64,000 nucleotides of DNA, from contig NZ_JNBQ01000006.1 in the NCBI RefSeq assembly GCF_001019615.1, forward strand, positions 1-64,000, read 5' to 3'. Below, piece after piece: positions 1 through 9,396 of this stretch. Position 1 is the first letter of the stretch, and every line of letters begins with the position of its first letter. Below the pieces are notes generated by a model that was not told the origin of the DNA, searched no databases, and was given only the letters and a program-made list of their open reading frames with translations. The DNA comes from Cellulosimicrobium funkei. GTDB lineage: Bacteria; Actinomycetota; Actinomycetes; Actinomycetales; Cellulomonadaceae. Made by a program: the position numbers and the translations under genes.

Positions 1-2
1 CC

Positions 3-35
3 CCCGGGTGCGGGCCGACGGCCCACGCACCCGGG
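3..35. terminator. Hairpin terminator after the secreted TIM-barrel gene
   Basis: Arms CCCGGGTGCG and CGCACCCGGG enclose an inner GGCC/GGCC pairing. The hairpin lies six bases past the stop codon of the minus-strand gene ending at 41. There is no T-run, as is usual for GC-rich actinobacterial terminators. Confidence 0.55.
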
Positions 36-40
36 AGCCG

Positions 41-1711
41 TCAGGCGCAGTCGAGCGCGTCGTGCTCGACGTCGACCGTCGAGGTGACCTCCTCGCCGTC
101 GACCGTCGCGGTACCGCTGACGGACACCGAGCCGCTCGCGACCGAGGTCGCGCGCACCGCGAACGACTGGTACGCGTTCGAGCCCGGCGCGACGTCCGCG
201 AACTCGCGGGTGCCGTACGCGGTCGCGAGGGTCACGTCGACCGGCGAGTCCTCGCCGTTCGCAGCGCGGACCGCGAGGTACGCCTGGCCGGCGAGGCACC
301 GCGCCTGCACCGTGACGTCGAGGTCGAGCTGCCCGCTCGGGGTGCCGTAGACCTCGAGCTCGTAGAGCGAGAAGCCCCACTGCGTCGCGCGCTCGGTGAG
401 GTAGAGGCGCACGTGGCGGCCCGTGCCCGCGACGTCCAGCTCGTCGTACCCGCCGTCACCGTCGGCCACGGTGTGCACCGTGGTCCAGGTCTCGCCGTCC
501 GGCGAGGTCTGGACCTCGTACCCCGACCCGTACGCGGTCTCCCAGTCGATCACGACCTTGCTGAGGTCGTAGTTCGCTCCGAGGTCCACCGCGATCCACT
601 CCGGGTCGTTCCACGCGCTGCTCCAGCGGGTGCCGGCGTTGCCGTCGACCGCCATCTCGGGCTCGTGACCGGCCTCGTCGATGCTGGAAGCCGTCACCGG
701 GCGGCCCAGGGCGAGCGACTCGTCGCCCTCGTTCCCGCCCCCGTCCTCGGACTCGAAGCAGCGGAGGTAGCGGTAGGACTCTGCCGAGGTCTCGAACGAC
801 GGCGCCCAGTCCCACTCGTAGGTGTAGTACTGCACGTACGGCTCGGCCGCGGCGATGATCGCCGGGAGGTCCAGGTCGCCCCGGCCGAGGGCGACCTGCC
901 GCATGTCGCCCGGCGCGTTCACGTTCACGGCGTCCTTGATGTGCAGCAGCTCGATGCGGTCCCCGTGCTCCTCGATCCACGCGGGCACGTCGAGGCCGGC
1001 GTCGGCCGCCCAGCCGACGTCGAGCTCGAACGTGACGTAGCGCGGGTCGGTGTTCTCCTCGATGACCTCCCAGGCGCTGACCATCTCGCCCGTCACCGGG
1101 TCGGGGTACCGCGTGGTGAACTCGCTCTGGTGGTTGTGCAGCACGATCTTGTTCGCGCCGTTCTCGTGCGCGTACTGGCCGAGCTGGTTGACGTAGGCCG
1201 CGGTCGCGACCGCCTCGGCGTAGGTGCCGTAGCCACCGGCCATCCCGCCGGTCCCGATGTAGTCCTGACCCAGCGCGACGGCGTACGCGACGGTCTGGGG
1301 CCACGAGCCCCAGTCCGTGCTGCCGTGGCTGGACGACACCGCGAGGCCGTGCTTGTCGAGGATCGCCTGGTACTCCTCGACGGGCATCGAGTAGGGCTGG
1401 TTGTACGGCTCCACGTTGGTGAACCCCGCGTTGGCCACCTCCCCGAGCACGCGGTCGATCGTCTCGGCGGACGGGGTCCCCGAGCCCCCGAGCTCGCCGA
1501 CGTGCGTGTAGAGCTGGATGGAGATCTTGGAGTCGGGAAGCCCGTCTTCCGGGCCGCACGTCTCGGCCGCGGCGAGGGCGGTCGGGGGGCTGGTCTCGGC
1601 GGACGGGGTCGCGACGGCCGGGGCAGCGGCGAGCGTGCACGCGACGAGCGCGCCGCCCGTCAGTGCCGCGCCGAGGCGCCGTGCGCGAGGCGAAAGGTGG
1701 GGGATCTGCAT
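41..1711 (-). CDS. Secreted sugar-phosphate isomerase/epimerase-like TIM barrel with F5/8 type C domain
   Basis: Predicted 556-residue exported protein. An N-terminal signal peptide (basic RRLG, hydrophobic stretch, AVA cleavage site near residue 33) is followed by an AP-endonuclease-2/xylose-isomerase-like TIM barrel (about residues 55-320; NVEPYNQPYS, FELDVGW and LLHIKD segments). Then come a discoidin-type carbohydrate-binding domain (about 335-460) and a roughly 90-residue C-terminal module (CLAGQAYLAVRA, NAYQSFAVRA). The ATG at 1711 is chosen because GGAG lies just upstream and the signal peptide begins there; an in-frame ATG at 1753 would add 14 unlikely residues. The same C-terminal module ends the secreted beta-helix protein at 44716-46914. 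A LacI-type palindrome lies just upstream. Role inferred: extracellular sugar or polysaccharide metabolism; the substrate cannot be told. Confidence 0.85.
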   Translation of the reverse strand: MQIPHLSPRARRLGAALTGGALVACTLAAAPAVATPSAETSPPTALAAAETCGPEDGLPDSKISIQLYTHVGELGGSGTPSAETIDRVLGEVANAGFTNVEPYNQPYSMPVEEYQAILDKHGLAVSSSHGSTDWGSWPQTVAYAVALGQDYIGTGGMAGGYGTYAEAVATAAYVNQLGQYAHENGANKIVLHNHQSEFTTRYPDPVTGEMVSAWEVIEENTDPRYVTFELDVGWAADAGLDVPAWIEEHGDRIELLHIKDAVNVNAPGDMRQVALGRGDLDLPAIIAAAEPYVQYYTYEWDWAPSFETSAESYRYLRCFESEDGGGNEGDESLALGRPVTASSIDEAGHEPEMAVDGNAGTRWSSAWNDPEWIAVDLGANYDLSKVVIDWETAYGSGYEVQTSPDGETWTTVHTVADGDGGYDELDVAGTGRHVRLYLTERATQWGFSLYELEVYGTPSGQLDLDVTVQARCLAGQAYLAVRAANGEDSPVDVTLATAYGTREFADVAPGSNAYQSFAVRATSVASGSVSVSGTATVDGEEVTSTVDVEHDALDCA

Positions 1712-1721
1712 GAGGCTCCAA

Positions 1722-1737
1722 TTGACAGCGTTGTCGA
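1722..1737. promoter_or_regulatory. LacI-family-like operator
   Basis: TTGACAGCGTTGTCGA matches its own reverse complement at 12 of 16 positions and has the central CG typical of LacI-family sites. It lies 11-26 bases upstream of the start codon at 1711, where a bound repressor would block transcription. The cognate repressor is not in the window. Confidence 0.45.
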
Positions 1738-1840
1738 TTTGGCTGACGAACATGCGACTTCTGATGTCACGTGTGCAAAAGTAGTCTTGTGGCCGGCCAT
1801 GACCCTGTCAAGGGCGAGCCGACCGGCCGCGGCACGGGCA

Positions 1841-1860
1841 CGGCACGGCACGGCACGGCA
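1841..1860. repeat. CGGCA pentanucleotide microsatellite
   Basis: Four perfect tandem CGGCA units, preceded by the near-unit GGCACGGGCA. They lie between the 5' end of the TIM-barrel gene and the terminator of the ABC ATPase gene. Confidence 0.7.
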
Positions 1861-1881
1861 CGCGGACGCTCAGCACGGAAA

Positions 1882-1927
1882 CGCCGCAGGGCGGGTCCTC
1901 CCGACCGGGAGGACCCGCCCTGCGGCG
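1882..1927. terminator. Strong hairpin terminator after the ABC ATPase gene
   Basis: A perfect stem of about 21 bp with a four-base GACC loop, beginning 16 bases past the stop codon at 1943 on the minus strand. It is the strongest simple hairpin in this part of the window and should also insulate the next gene. Confidence 0.8.
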
Positions 1928-1942
1928 GTACGCGTGACGGTG

Positions 1943-3070
<1,128 letters not shown>

Positions 3071-3238
3071 GACTGGTACATCCCTCCACCGGCAGGTACG
3101 TGCCGGACGATCCGTTGTGCAGTGACGTGCCACGTCGACGTAGCTGTTCGCGATGGCGGACGAGCGTGTCTTCGACGACACAGAAGAAGTCGGACCCCCT
3201 CTGGTTCGAGCAGGGGACCCGACGTCATCGTGGACCCG

Positions 3239-3244
3239 ATACTA
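3239..3244 (-). promoter_or_regulatory. -10 hexamer TAGTAT for the ABC ATPase gene
   Basis: TAGTAT on the minus strand is a good -10 box, giving a 5' leader of about 160 nt before the ATG at 3070. A GTGACG about 19 bases upstream is a possible -35. Confidence 0.4.
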
Positions 3245-3319
3245 CTCCGGCTTCTGAGTGCTTCGTCACAGCGCCGGTCACGATCGGGTAGCGGTTTCGT
3301 GGCGGCCCGTGACGGCCCC

Positions 3320-4186
3320 TCAGGCCTCCGCGCGTCCCAGCAGGTCGGCGAGCAGGTCGAGCGCCGCGGCCAGCCCGTCGGCGTCGGGCACGCGCACGGT
3401 CGCCCGGGTCTCGCCGTCCCCGACCTTGACCCCCAGGTCGCCCGGGCCGAGCACGGCGAACGCGGTCTCGTCCGTGGTGTCGTCACCGGCGTACAGCACG
3501 CGCGTCCGCGAGTCCGGGAGCCCCGCGTCGTGCCCGACGACGTCCCGCAGCCGGTCGACCGCCTCGCCCTTGGACGTCTCGACGACGGCGACCTCCACCA
3601 CGTCCTTGCCGTGCATCGCGTGCAGCCCGAGCCGCTCGGCCACGGCGTCCGCGACGTCCTCGGCCGCCCGCGTGTCCGCCGGGGACGCGAGCCGCGTGTG
3701 CAGGACGGCGGCGCTCGGCTTGTCCTGGACCCACGCGCCCTCGCGGCCCGCCACGGCGTCCGCGAGCCCCGCACGCAGCGTCGCGAGGGCGTCGGCCTGG
3801 TCCGCGGTCAGCTCGAGCGGGACGGCCTCGAGGCCCGACGGCGTGACGACGCCGGTCTCGGCGCCGTGGCTGCCCACGAGGAAGGTCCCGACGGGCGGCT
3901 CGCTGCGCTCGGCGAGGTCCGCGAGGTGGCGTCCCGAGACCAGGGCCAGGCGCGTCGTCGTCCCCGCGAGCACCGCGCCGAGGCGGTCCACCGCGGCCCG
4001 TGCCGCGGGCGCCATGCGCGCCGCGTGCGGGTCGTCGACGAGCGGCGCGAGCGTCCCGTCGAAGTCGAGCGCGACGAGCCGGGCGTGCGGGGAGTCGCTG
4101 CCGTCCGCCGCGAACGCGCGGACGGCCTCGGCGACGGGCCGGGGCAGGGACGGTGGCAGCTCGGGTCCGCCGTCGGGCCGGGTCAC
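3320..4186 (-). CDS. otsB: Trehalose-6-phosphate phosphatase
   Basis: 288-residue HAD-superfamily phosphatase that removes phosphate from trehalose 6-phosphate, the last step of OtsAB trehalose synthesis. The catalytic DFDGT motif is at residues 41-45. SGR (motif II), GSHGAE, the K of VQDKPSAAV, and GDDTTDETAF (motif IV acids) follow in family order. The GTG start overlaps the otsA stop by four bases (GTGA), so the two are translationally coupled. The protein makes or clears trehalose, an osmolyte and reserve sugar in actinobacteria. Confidence 0.93.
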   Translation of the reverse strand: MTRPDGGPELPPSLPRPVAEAVRAFAADGSDSPHARLVALDFDGTLAPLVDDPHAARMAPAARAAVDRLGAVLAGTTTRLALVSGRHLADLAERSEPPVGTFLVGSHGAETGVVTPSGLEAVPLELTADQADALATLRAGLADAVAGREGAWVQDKPSAAVLHTRLASPADTRAAEDVADAVAERLGLHAMHGKDVVEVAVVETSKGEAVDRLRDVVGHDAGLPDSRTRVLYAGDDTTDETAFAVLGPGDLGVKVGDGETRATVRVPDADGLAAALDLLADLLGRAEA

Positions 4187-5676
4187 GCGCCGGCCTCCAC
4201 GGCGAGGTCGGCCTGCGCCCCGTCGTGGCCGGCGTCGTCCTGTCGGCGGTGCGGCACGCGCGACGGCATGGCCGTGAGGACGCCGAGGAACGACTCCGAC
4301 CACTTCGCGACGTCGTCGCTGAGGACCTTGCGGCGCAGGCGGCGCATGCGCTTGCGCTGCTCGCGGTGGTCCATGTGCGCGGCCGCCACGATGATGTCCT
4401 TCATCCCGTCGATGTCGTGCGGGTTGACGAGGAGCGCGCCGGACGAGAGCTCGTCGGCCGCCCCCGTGAACTCCGAGAGCACGAGGACGCCCCGGTCGTC
4501 GGAGCGCGCCGCGACGTACTCCTTCGCGACGAGGTTCATGCCGTCGCGCAGCGCGGTGACGAGCATGACGTCCGCCGCGAGGTACAGCGCGGCCATCTCC
4601 TCCGGGGGGTAGGAGTGGTGCAGGTAGTGGATCGCGGCGTGCCCGATCTCGGCGTACTCCCCGTTGATGCGCCCGACGGCGCCCTCGACGTGCTCGCGCA
4701 GCTCCTGGTAGGCGTCGACGTTCTCGCGGCTCGGGCTCGCGACCTGGACGAGCGTCGCGTGCTCGACGTCGAGGCGCCCGTCCTGGAGGAGCTCGCCGTA
4801 CGCCTTGATGCGGTGCCGGATGCCCTTGGTGTAGTCCAGGCGGTCCACGCCGAGCATCATGATGTCCGGGTCGCCCAGGTCGGCGCGGATCTCGCGCGAG
4901 CGCTGCTGCACCTCGGGCGTGCGGGCGAGCTCGTCGAAGCGGCGCGAGTCGATCGAGATGGGGAACGCCGCGGCGCGCACGTGGCGGTCGCGACCGTCCT
5001 CGCCGGGGACCGTGATGATGGGGCCGCGCGTCGTGTGCGCGCGCAGGCGGCGCACGGCGCGGATGAAGTTCGCGGCGTCGCCCGCGCGCTGGAAGCCCAC
5101 GAGGTCCGCGCCCAGGAGCCCGTCGAGCACCTGTCGGCGCCAGGGGAGCTGCTGGAACAGCTCCAGGGGCGGGAACGGGATGTGGTTGAAGAACCCGATC
5201 CGCACGTCCGGGCGCTGGGCGCGGATCATCTGCGGCACGAGCTGGAGCTGGTAGTCGTGCACCCACACGACGCCGCCCGGCGAGACCTGCGCGACCGCGG
5301 CGTCGGCGAAGCGCTGGTTGACGCGCCGGTACGCCTCCCACCAGGTGCGGTGGTACGTGGGCGGCGAGATGACGTCGTGGTAGAGCGGCCAGAGCGTGTC
5401 GTTGGAGAAGCCCTCGTAGTAGCGCTCGATCTCGTCGGCGGAGAGGGTGACGGGCACGAGCCGCATGTCGTCCGCGTCGAACGGCTCGCTCGCGAGGTCC
5501 GGGGCGCCGGACCAGCCGACCCACGCGCCGTCGGACGCCTGCATGACGGGCTCGAGCGCCGTGACGAGGCCGCCGGGCGAGCGGTTCCACTCGACGTCGC
5601 CACCGGGTCCGACCGTGAAGTCCACGGGCAGCCGGTTGGCCACCACGACGAGATCGAATCCCTCTTTGCCTGTCAA
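4183..5676 (-). CDS. otsA: Alpha,alpha-trehalose-phosphate synthase (UDP-forming)
   Basis: 497-residue GT20 glycosyltransferase that joins a nucleotide-sugar glucose to glucose 6-phosphate. Family motifs in order: ANRLPV near the N-terminus, WVHDYQLQLVP, GFFNHIPFPP, GVDRLDYTKGI, and ALRDGMNLVAKEY for nucleotide-sugar binding. The start is a TTG at 5676 with AAGGAG seven bases upstream; no ATG or GTG gives the conserved N-terminus. It is the first gene of the otsA-otsB pair and is divergent from the kinase gene at 5839. Confidence 0.93.
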   Translation of the reverse strand: MTGKEGFDLVVVANRLPVDFTVGPGGDVEWNRSPGGLVTALEPVMQASDGAWVGWSGAPDLASEPFDADDMRLVPVTLSADEIERYYEGFSNDTLWPLYHDVISPPTYHRTWWEAYRRVNQRFADAAVAQVSPGGVVWVHDYQLQLVPQMIRAQRPDVRIGFFNHIPFPPLELFQQLPWRRQVLDGLLGADLVGFQRAGDAANFIRAVRRLRAHTTRGPIITVPGEDGRDRHVRAAAFPISIDSRRFDELARTPEVQQRSREIRADLGDPDIMMLGVDRLDYTKGIRHRIKAYGELLQDGRLDVEHATLVQVASPSRENVDAYQELREHVEGAVGRINGEYAEIGHAAIHYLHHSYPPEEMAALYLAADVMLVTALRDGMNLVAKEYVAARSDDRGVLVLSEFTGAADELSSGALLVNPHDIDGMKDIIVAAAHMDHREQRKRMRRLRRKVLSDDVAKWSESFLGVLTAMPSRVPHRRQDDAGHDGAQADLAVEAGA

Positions 5677-5826
5677 TGGACTACTCCTTGAGCTTCGATG
5701 GATCGCGCCTGGGAGACCCAGGGTAGTGGGCCCGCCCGGCGCGCGGGACGGGTCGCCCGTCCCGGGCCGAGTCGCCCCCCGGGCCCGTCGGGCCGGTCCG
5801 GAAGGCGGTGTCCCGCCCGCTGCGGC

Positions 5827-5832
5827 TACCTT
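5827..5832 (+). promoter_or_regulatory. -10 hexamer of a leaderless promoter (kinase gene)
   Basis: TACCTT ends six bases before the ATG at 5839, which would put the transcription start at or next to the start codon. No Shine-Dalgarno sequence precedes that ATG. Confidence 0.55.
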
Positions 5833-5838
5833 GTCACC

Positions 5839-7563
5839 ATGGAGGAGCCCACGCAGCGCGTCGACGCGCGGTCCGCCCCCGGCGGGTCGGCGCGCGGCCC
5901 CGCGCCCGGCAGCGAGGTCGGGGGCTACCTCATCGGCGCGCGCCTCGGCTCGGGGGCCATGGGCACCGTCCACAGCGCGCACGACGGCGGCGGGAACCTC
6001 GTCGCGATCAAGCTCCTGCACGCGCACGTCGACCTCGACGCCGCGGCCCAGGGTCGCGAGCGGCTGCGGCGCGAGGCGCTCGCCCTCCAGCGCCTGCGCC
6101 ACCCCGCCGTCGCGCAGATCCTCGACGTCGAGCTCGACGGCCCCGACGCGTTCATCGTCACCGAGCTCGTCGACGGTCCGACCCTCGAGGACGAGGTCGC
6201 CGAGGGCGGCCCGCTCGACGCGTGGGACCTCTACGAGCTGGCCGACCAGCTCGCGGCCGCGCTCGAGTCCGTGCACGCGGCGGGGGTCGTGCACCGCGAC
6301 CTCAAGCCGAGCAACGTCATGGTCTCCTCGCGGGGCCCCGTGCTCATCGACTTCGGGATCGCGCAGGGCCTCGAGGACGCGCGCGTCACGTCCACCGGCC
6401 TCGTCATGGGCACGCCCGGCTACCTCGCGCCCGAGCTGCTGGAGGGCGCCGCCCCGAGCGTCGGGAGCGACTGGTGGGGCTGGGCCGCGCTCCTCGCCTA
6501 CGCCGCGACGGGCCGTGCCCCGTTCGGGGTGCGGCCGACCGACGTCGTCCTGGCCCGCGCCCGCAGCGGGCGGCCCGACCTCGCAGGCCTCGGGCCGGTC
6601 ACCGCCCGCGTGCTCGCCGGGGCGCTGCACGCGGACCCCGCGCAGCGGTTCGGCCCGACCGAGGTCGTCGCCGCGCTGCGGCACGCCGCCGACACGGGCG
6701 ACGTCGCGCCCGCGACGCAGGTCGTCGGCCCGCCGACCGGCCCCACGCGGGTCGTGCCCCCCGTCGCCGTCGTGCCGGGCGGCGGCACCGGCGCGCAGGG
6801 GTGGACCGGCCAGGCGCAGGTCGTCCCGCCACCCCTCCCCACCTCGCAGTCCCAGGTCAACGACGGCCGCACCATGGCCGTCCCCGCCGGGCACGACCTC
6901 ATGGACGACCTCGGCGCGCCGCCCGTGGGGGAGGACGGCGAGCCGCTCTACGCACGGCCCGTGCCCGCCGCGCGCCGCACCGCGCTGCTCCTCCTCGCGG
7001 CCCCGCTCGTCCTGCTCGGCATGCTCCACCCGGGCGTCGCGTTCGTGGTGCTCTCCGTGCTCGTCGTCCTCGCGCGCGTCGTCGGGGTGACGACGGAGTC
7101 GCTGCACGCGCGACGCGAGCGGCGCGGCGTGTCGCCCCGCGACACCGTGCGGTCGGTCGCGGCGTCGCCCTGGTACGTCGTGCGCGCCGTCGTCGGGGCG
7201 CTCCCGTCGCTGCTCGTCGCGGCGTGCGCGGGGGTGCTCGTCGTCGTGGCCGGGTGGTGGCTCCTGGAGTCCGACCGCTGGGTCGTCGTCGAGGGCGCGG
7301 ACGGCGGGAACTCCCCGGTCGTCACGACCGTGATCCTGGGACTCGCGTCGCTCGCGGCCGTCGTGCTCGCGTGGGCCGGGCCGCTGACCCACCTCACGCG
7401 CTACGGGACGCGCACCGCGCTCGCGCGGCTCGCCCCGGGCCGCACCGGGACCCTCGTGCTCGCCGGCGTCGGCCTCGCCCTCACGGTCCTGTGCGTCGTC
7501 CTCCTCGCCGGCGACCCCGAGGTGACGTGGTGGCCCTTCCCCGGGCCGCCGTCGTTGCGCTGA
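5839..7563 (+). CDS. Membrane-anchored serine/threonine protein kinase
   Basis: 574 residues. The N-terminal half is a Hanks-type kinase: glycine loop LGSGAMG at residues 36-42, VAIK lysine at 58, HRDLKPSN catalytic loop, DFG as LIDFGIAQ, and APE as LAPELL. A Pro/Gly-rich linker follows (about 285-375), then a C-terminal half with about five hydrophobic segments. This differs from the usual PknB layout of one membrane helix plus an extracellular sensor: there is no PASTA or other recognisable outer domain, so the membrane bundle itself may be the sensing part. It is probably leaderless. The substrate is unknown. Confidence 0.88.
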   Translation: MEEPTQRVDARSAPGGSARGPAPGSEVGGYLIGARLGSGAMGTVHSAHDGGGNLVAIKLLHAHVDLDAAAQGRERLRREALALQRLRHPAVAQILDVELDGPDAFIVTELVDGPTLEDEVAEGGPLDAWDLYELADQLAAALESVHAAGVVHRDLKPSNVMVSSRGPVLIDFGIAQGLEDARVTSTGLVMGTPGYLAPELLEGAAPSVGSDWWGWAALLAYAATGRAPFGVRPTDVVLARARSGRPDLAGLGPVTARVLAGALHADPAQRFGPTEVVAALRHAADTGDVAPATQVVGPPTGPTRVVPPVAVVPGGGTGAQGWTGQAQVVPPPLPTSQSQVNDGRTMAVPAGHDLMDDLGAPPVGEDGEPLYARPVPAARRTALLLLAAPLVLLGMLHPGVAFVVLSVLVVLARVVGVTTESLHARRERRGVSPRDTVRSVAASPWYVVRAVVGALPSLLVAACAGVLVVVAGWWLLESDRWVVVEGADGGNSPVVTTVILGLASLAAVVLAWAGPLTHLTRYGTRTALARLAPGRTGTLVLAGVGLALTVLCVVLLAGDPEVTWWPFPGPPSLR

Positions 7564-7638
7564 GCGGGAGTGCCGGCACCGGGGGCCCCTCGTGGACCCG
7601 AACCCGGGCGTTCCCAGCCCGCTACCAGCACGCATGCG

Positions 7639-7644
7639 TAGGAT
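7639..7644 (+). promoter_or_regulatory. -10 hexamer of a leaderless promoter (unknown membrane protein)
   Basis: TAGGAT ends seven bases before the GTG at 7652. Confidence 0.5.
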
Positions 7645-7651
7645 GGGCGCC

Positions 7652-8227
7652 GTGCTCCGGACGACGGTGCCGCGCGCGTGGTCGCGCGGCGTGACGCGCA
7701 CGTCCGTCGTGCCCGTGACCGGCCGGCTGCTCGGCCCCGCCCTCCTGCTCCTCACGCTCCTCGCCGCCCTGGTGACGCAGCTCGCCGACCGCGGGTACGC
7801 CGTCGTGCACCAGTGCGTCACGGTGCCGGGCGCGTGGGGCGTCGCCGGGATGCACCTCGCGCTCGTCCACGAGACCCCGGACTGCCCGTCCGGCACCGCG
7901 CTCGGCGGCGACCCGGCCGCCATGGTCACCGTGGTCGGCGTGCTCGCGCTGCCCGTCGTCGTCGCGCACGTCGTGGTCGCGGCCGTCGCGTGGGGCGTGT
8001 CGGCGTGGGCACGGCGCGCGCACGAGCGCTCCCGCGCCGTCGTGGCCGGGGCGGCGCGGACGCTGCGGGTGGTCGTGCGGGGCGCGCTCCACCCGGTGCG
8101 CGCGATCGTCGCGGGCGCCCGGCGGGTCGTCCGCCCGGTGCCCGACCCCGTCCCCGCTGCACTGCACCACCTCGCCGACGCGGTGGTGCGCACGCGGCGC
8201 GGGCCGCCGCGGCTCGCCCTGCTCTGA
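7652..8227 (+). CDS. Unknown membrane protein
   Basis: 191 residues; no family recognised. Two strongly hydrophobic segments (about residues 23-44 and 89-113) flank a region with two cysteines (HQCVTVP, ETPDCPSG) that is probably outside the cell. The C-terminal 75 residues are rich in Arg and Ala. The GTG start is chosen because it is the first codon consistent with the TAGGAT promoter; an in-frame ATG at 7634 would overlap that hexamer. It follows the kinase gene on the same strand but has its own promoter-like element. Confidence 0.6.
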   Translation: MLRTTVPRAWSRGVTRTSVVPVTGRLLGPALLLLTLLAALVTQLADRGYAVVHQCVTVPGAWGVAGMHLALVHETPDCPSGTALGGDPAAMVTVVGVLALPVVVAHVVVAAVAWGVSAWARRAHERSRAVVAGAARTLRVVVRGALHPVRAIVAGARRVVRPVPDPVPAALHHLADAVVRTRRGPPRLALL

Positions 8228-8315
8228 CGACGCCGTCGGACGCACGGCCCGCGCGACCCCTGTCGGCGCGCACCCCGACACATCCCAGCTCTCGGAACTC
8301 CCTCGGAGGACGACC

Positions 8316-9170
8316 ATGCCCAGCAACGAAGCCCAGACCAAGGCCCAGCGCCGCGAGGCCGCGCGCGCCGAGGCCCTCGCGCTGCGCGAGGCGCAGGCCA
8401 AGCGCGACAAGCGGAACCGCCTCATCACGATCGGAGCGCTCGTCGCGGGCGTCCTCGTGCTCGTCGGCGTGTTCCTCGCCGTGTGGATCCCGGCCATGAA
8501 GGACCAGAACAAGACGATCGACGCCGTCGCGGCCGGGAACCTCGCCGACGTGACGAGCCCGTCCACGTCGCGCGACGACGGCGGCATCCCGATGGGTGCC
8601 GACGGCGCGGCCGGGACGGAGAACGAGGGCGCGGTCGAGGTCGGCGTCTACCTCGACTACATGTGCCCCATCTGCGGGCAGTTCGAGGAGACGAACGGCG
8701 CGACGCTCGACCAGCTCCGCGAGTCGGGCGACATCACCGTCGTCCTGCACCCCGTCTCGATCCTCGACCGCATGGCGAACGCGCAGCAGTTCTCGACCCG
8801 CTCGGCGGCCGCCGCCGCGTGGATCGCGGACCGCGCACCGGAGCAGATGAACGCGTTCAACGCGATCATGTTCCAGAACCAGCCCGAGGAGAACGTCTCG
8901 ACCCTCACCGACGAGCAGATCGCGGACCTGGCCGAGCAGGCCGGCGTCCCGGCCGACGTCGCCGCGGGCATCGCCGACGGGACCGCCGTCGAGACCTACG
9001 GCGACTGGGCCGCCACCGCGACGAGCCTCGTCACGCAGGACGAGGCCCTCGTGAACCCGCAGTCGGGCGGCTTCGGCACGCCGACGATCACGATCGACGG
9101 CGAGCGCTGGGACGGCAACTGGAGCGACCCGAACGCGCTCTCGGACGCCGTCACGGCCGCGCAGGGCTGA
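8316..9170 (+). CDS. Membrane-anchored DsbA-like thiol oxidoreductase
   Basis: 284 residues. A charged, Ala/Arg-rich cytosolic N-terminus (about 8-35, probably helical) precedes one membrane helix (about 37-59) and an extracytoplasmic thioredoxin-fold domain with an insertion typical of DsbA/DSBA-like proteins. The active site is CPIC at residues 117-120 (YLDYMCPICGQF), and the cis-proline loop is in GFGTPTITIDG. It resembles actinobacterial single-pass DsbA proteins that form disulfides in exported proteins. The ATG at 8316 has GGAGG upstream. Confidence 0.88.
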   Translation: MPSNEAQTKAQRREAARAEALALREAQAKRDKRNRLITIGALVAGVLVLVGVFLAVWIPAMKDQNKTIDAVAAGNLADVTSPSTSRDDGGIPMGADGAAGTENEGAVEVGVYLDYMCPICGQFEETNGATLDQLRESGDITVVLHPVSILDRMANAQQFSTRSAAAAAWIADRAPEQMNAFNAIMFQNQPEENVSTLTDEQIADLAEQAGVPADVAAGIADGTAVETYGDWAATATSLVTQDEALVNPQSGGFGTPTITIDGERWDGNWSDPNALSDAVTAAQG

Positions 9171-9180
9171 CCCGCAGGTC

Positions 9181-9198
9181 GGCGCCGCGCGCGGCGCC
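9181..9198. terminator. Palindromic hairpin after the DsbA-like gene
   Basis: GGCGCCGCG is followed directly by CGCGGCGCC, a perfect palindrome ten bases past the stop codon at 9170. No T-run. Confidence 0.4.
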
Positions 9199-9230
9199 GG
9201 CCGCGGTCCGGGGCTCGCCGGGCGAGCAGG

Positions 9231-9236
9231 TAGTCT
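9231..9236 (+). promoter_or_regulatory. -10 hexamer of the tRNA-Thr promoter
   Basis: TAGTCT lies 26 bases upstream of the mature tRNA 5' end. Confidence 0.45.
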
Positions 9237-9262
9237 GTTCGCTCGCCCGGCAGCCCGGGCAC

Positions 9263-9338
9263 GCCGCCTTAGCTCAGCTGGTAGAGCACTCGCCTTGTAA
9301 GCGAAAGGTCGTCGGTTCGAACCCGACAGGCGGCTCCA
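9263..9338 (+). tRNA. tRNA-Thr (anticodon TGT)
   Basis: A full cloverleaf is readable. Acceptor strands GCCGCCT and AGGCGGC pair, the D-arm is AGCTCAGCTGGTAGAGC, the anticodon loop CTTGTAA gives TGT for threonine, and the T-arm contains GGTTCGAACCC. CCA is encoded at the 3' end. The first anticodon-stem pair is a C-A mismatch. Confidence 0.95.
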
Positions 9339-9340
9339 CC

Positions 9341-9375
9341 ACGACGCCCCCGGTTCGCGGAGCCGGGGGCGTCGT
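9341..9375. terminator. Bidirectional terminator between tRNA-Thr and the SGNH hydrolase
   Basis: A perfect 13-bp stem (ACGACGCCCCCGG and its complement) with a nine-base loop begins three bases after the tRNA. It also lies just past the stop codon of the convergent gene ending at 9397. Confidence 0.75.
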
Positions 9376-9396
9376 CGTGCCCGGTGGACGGGGGCG

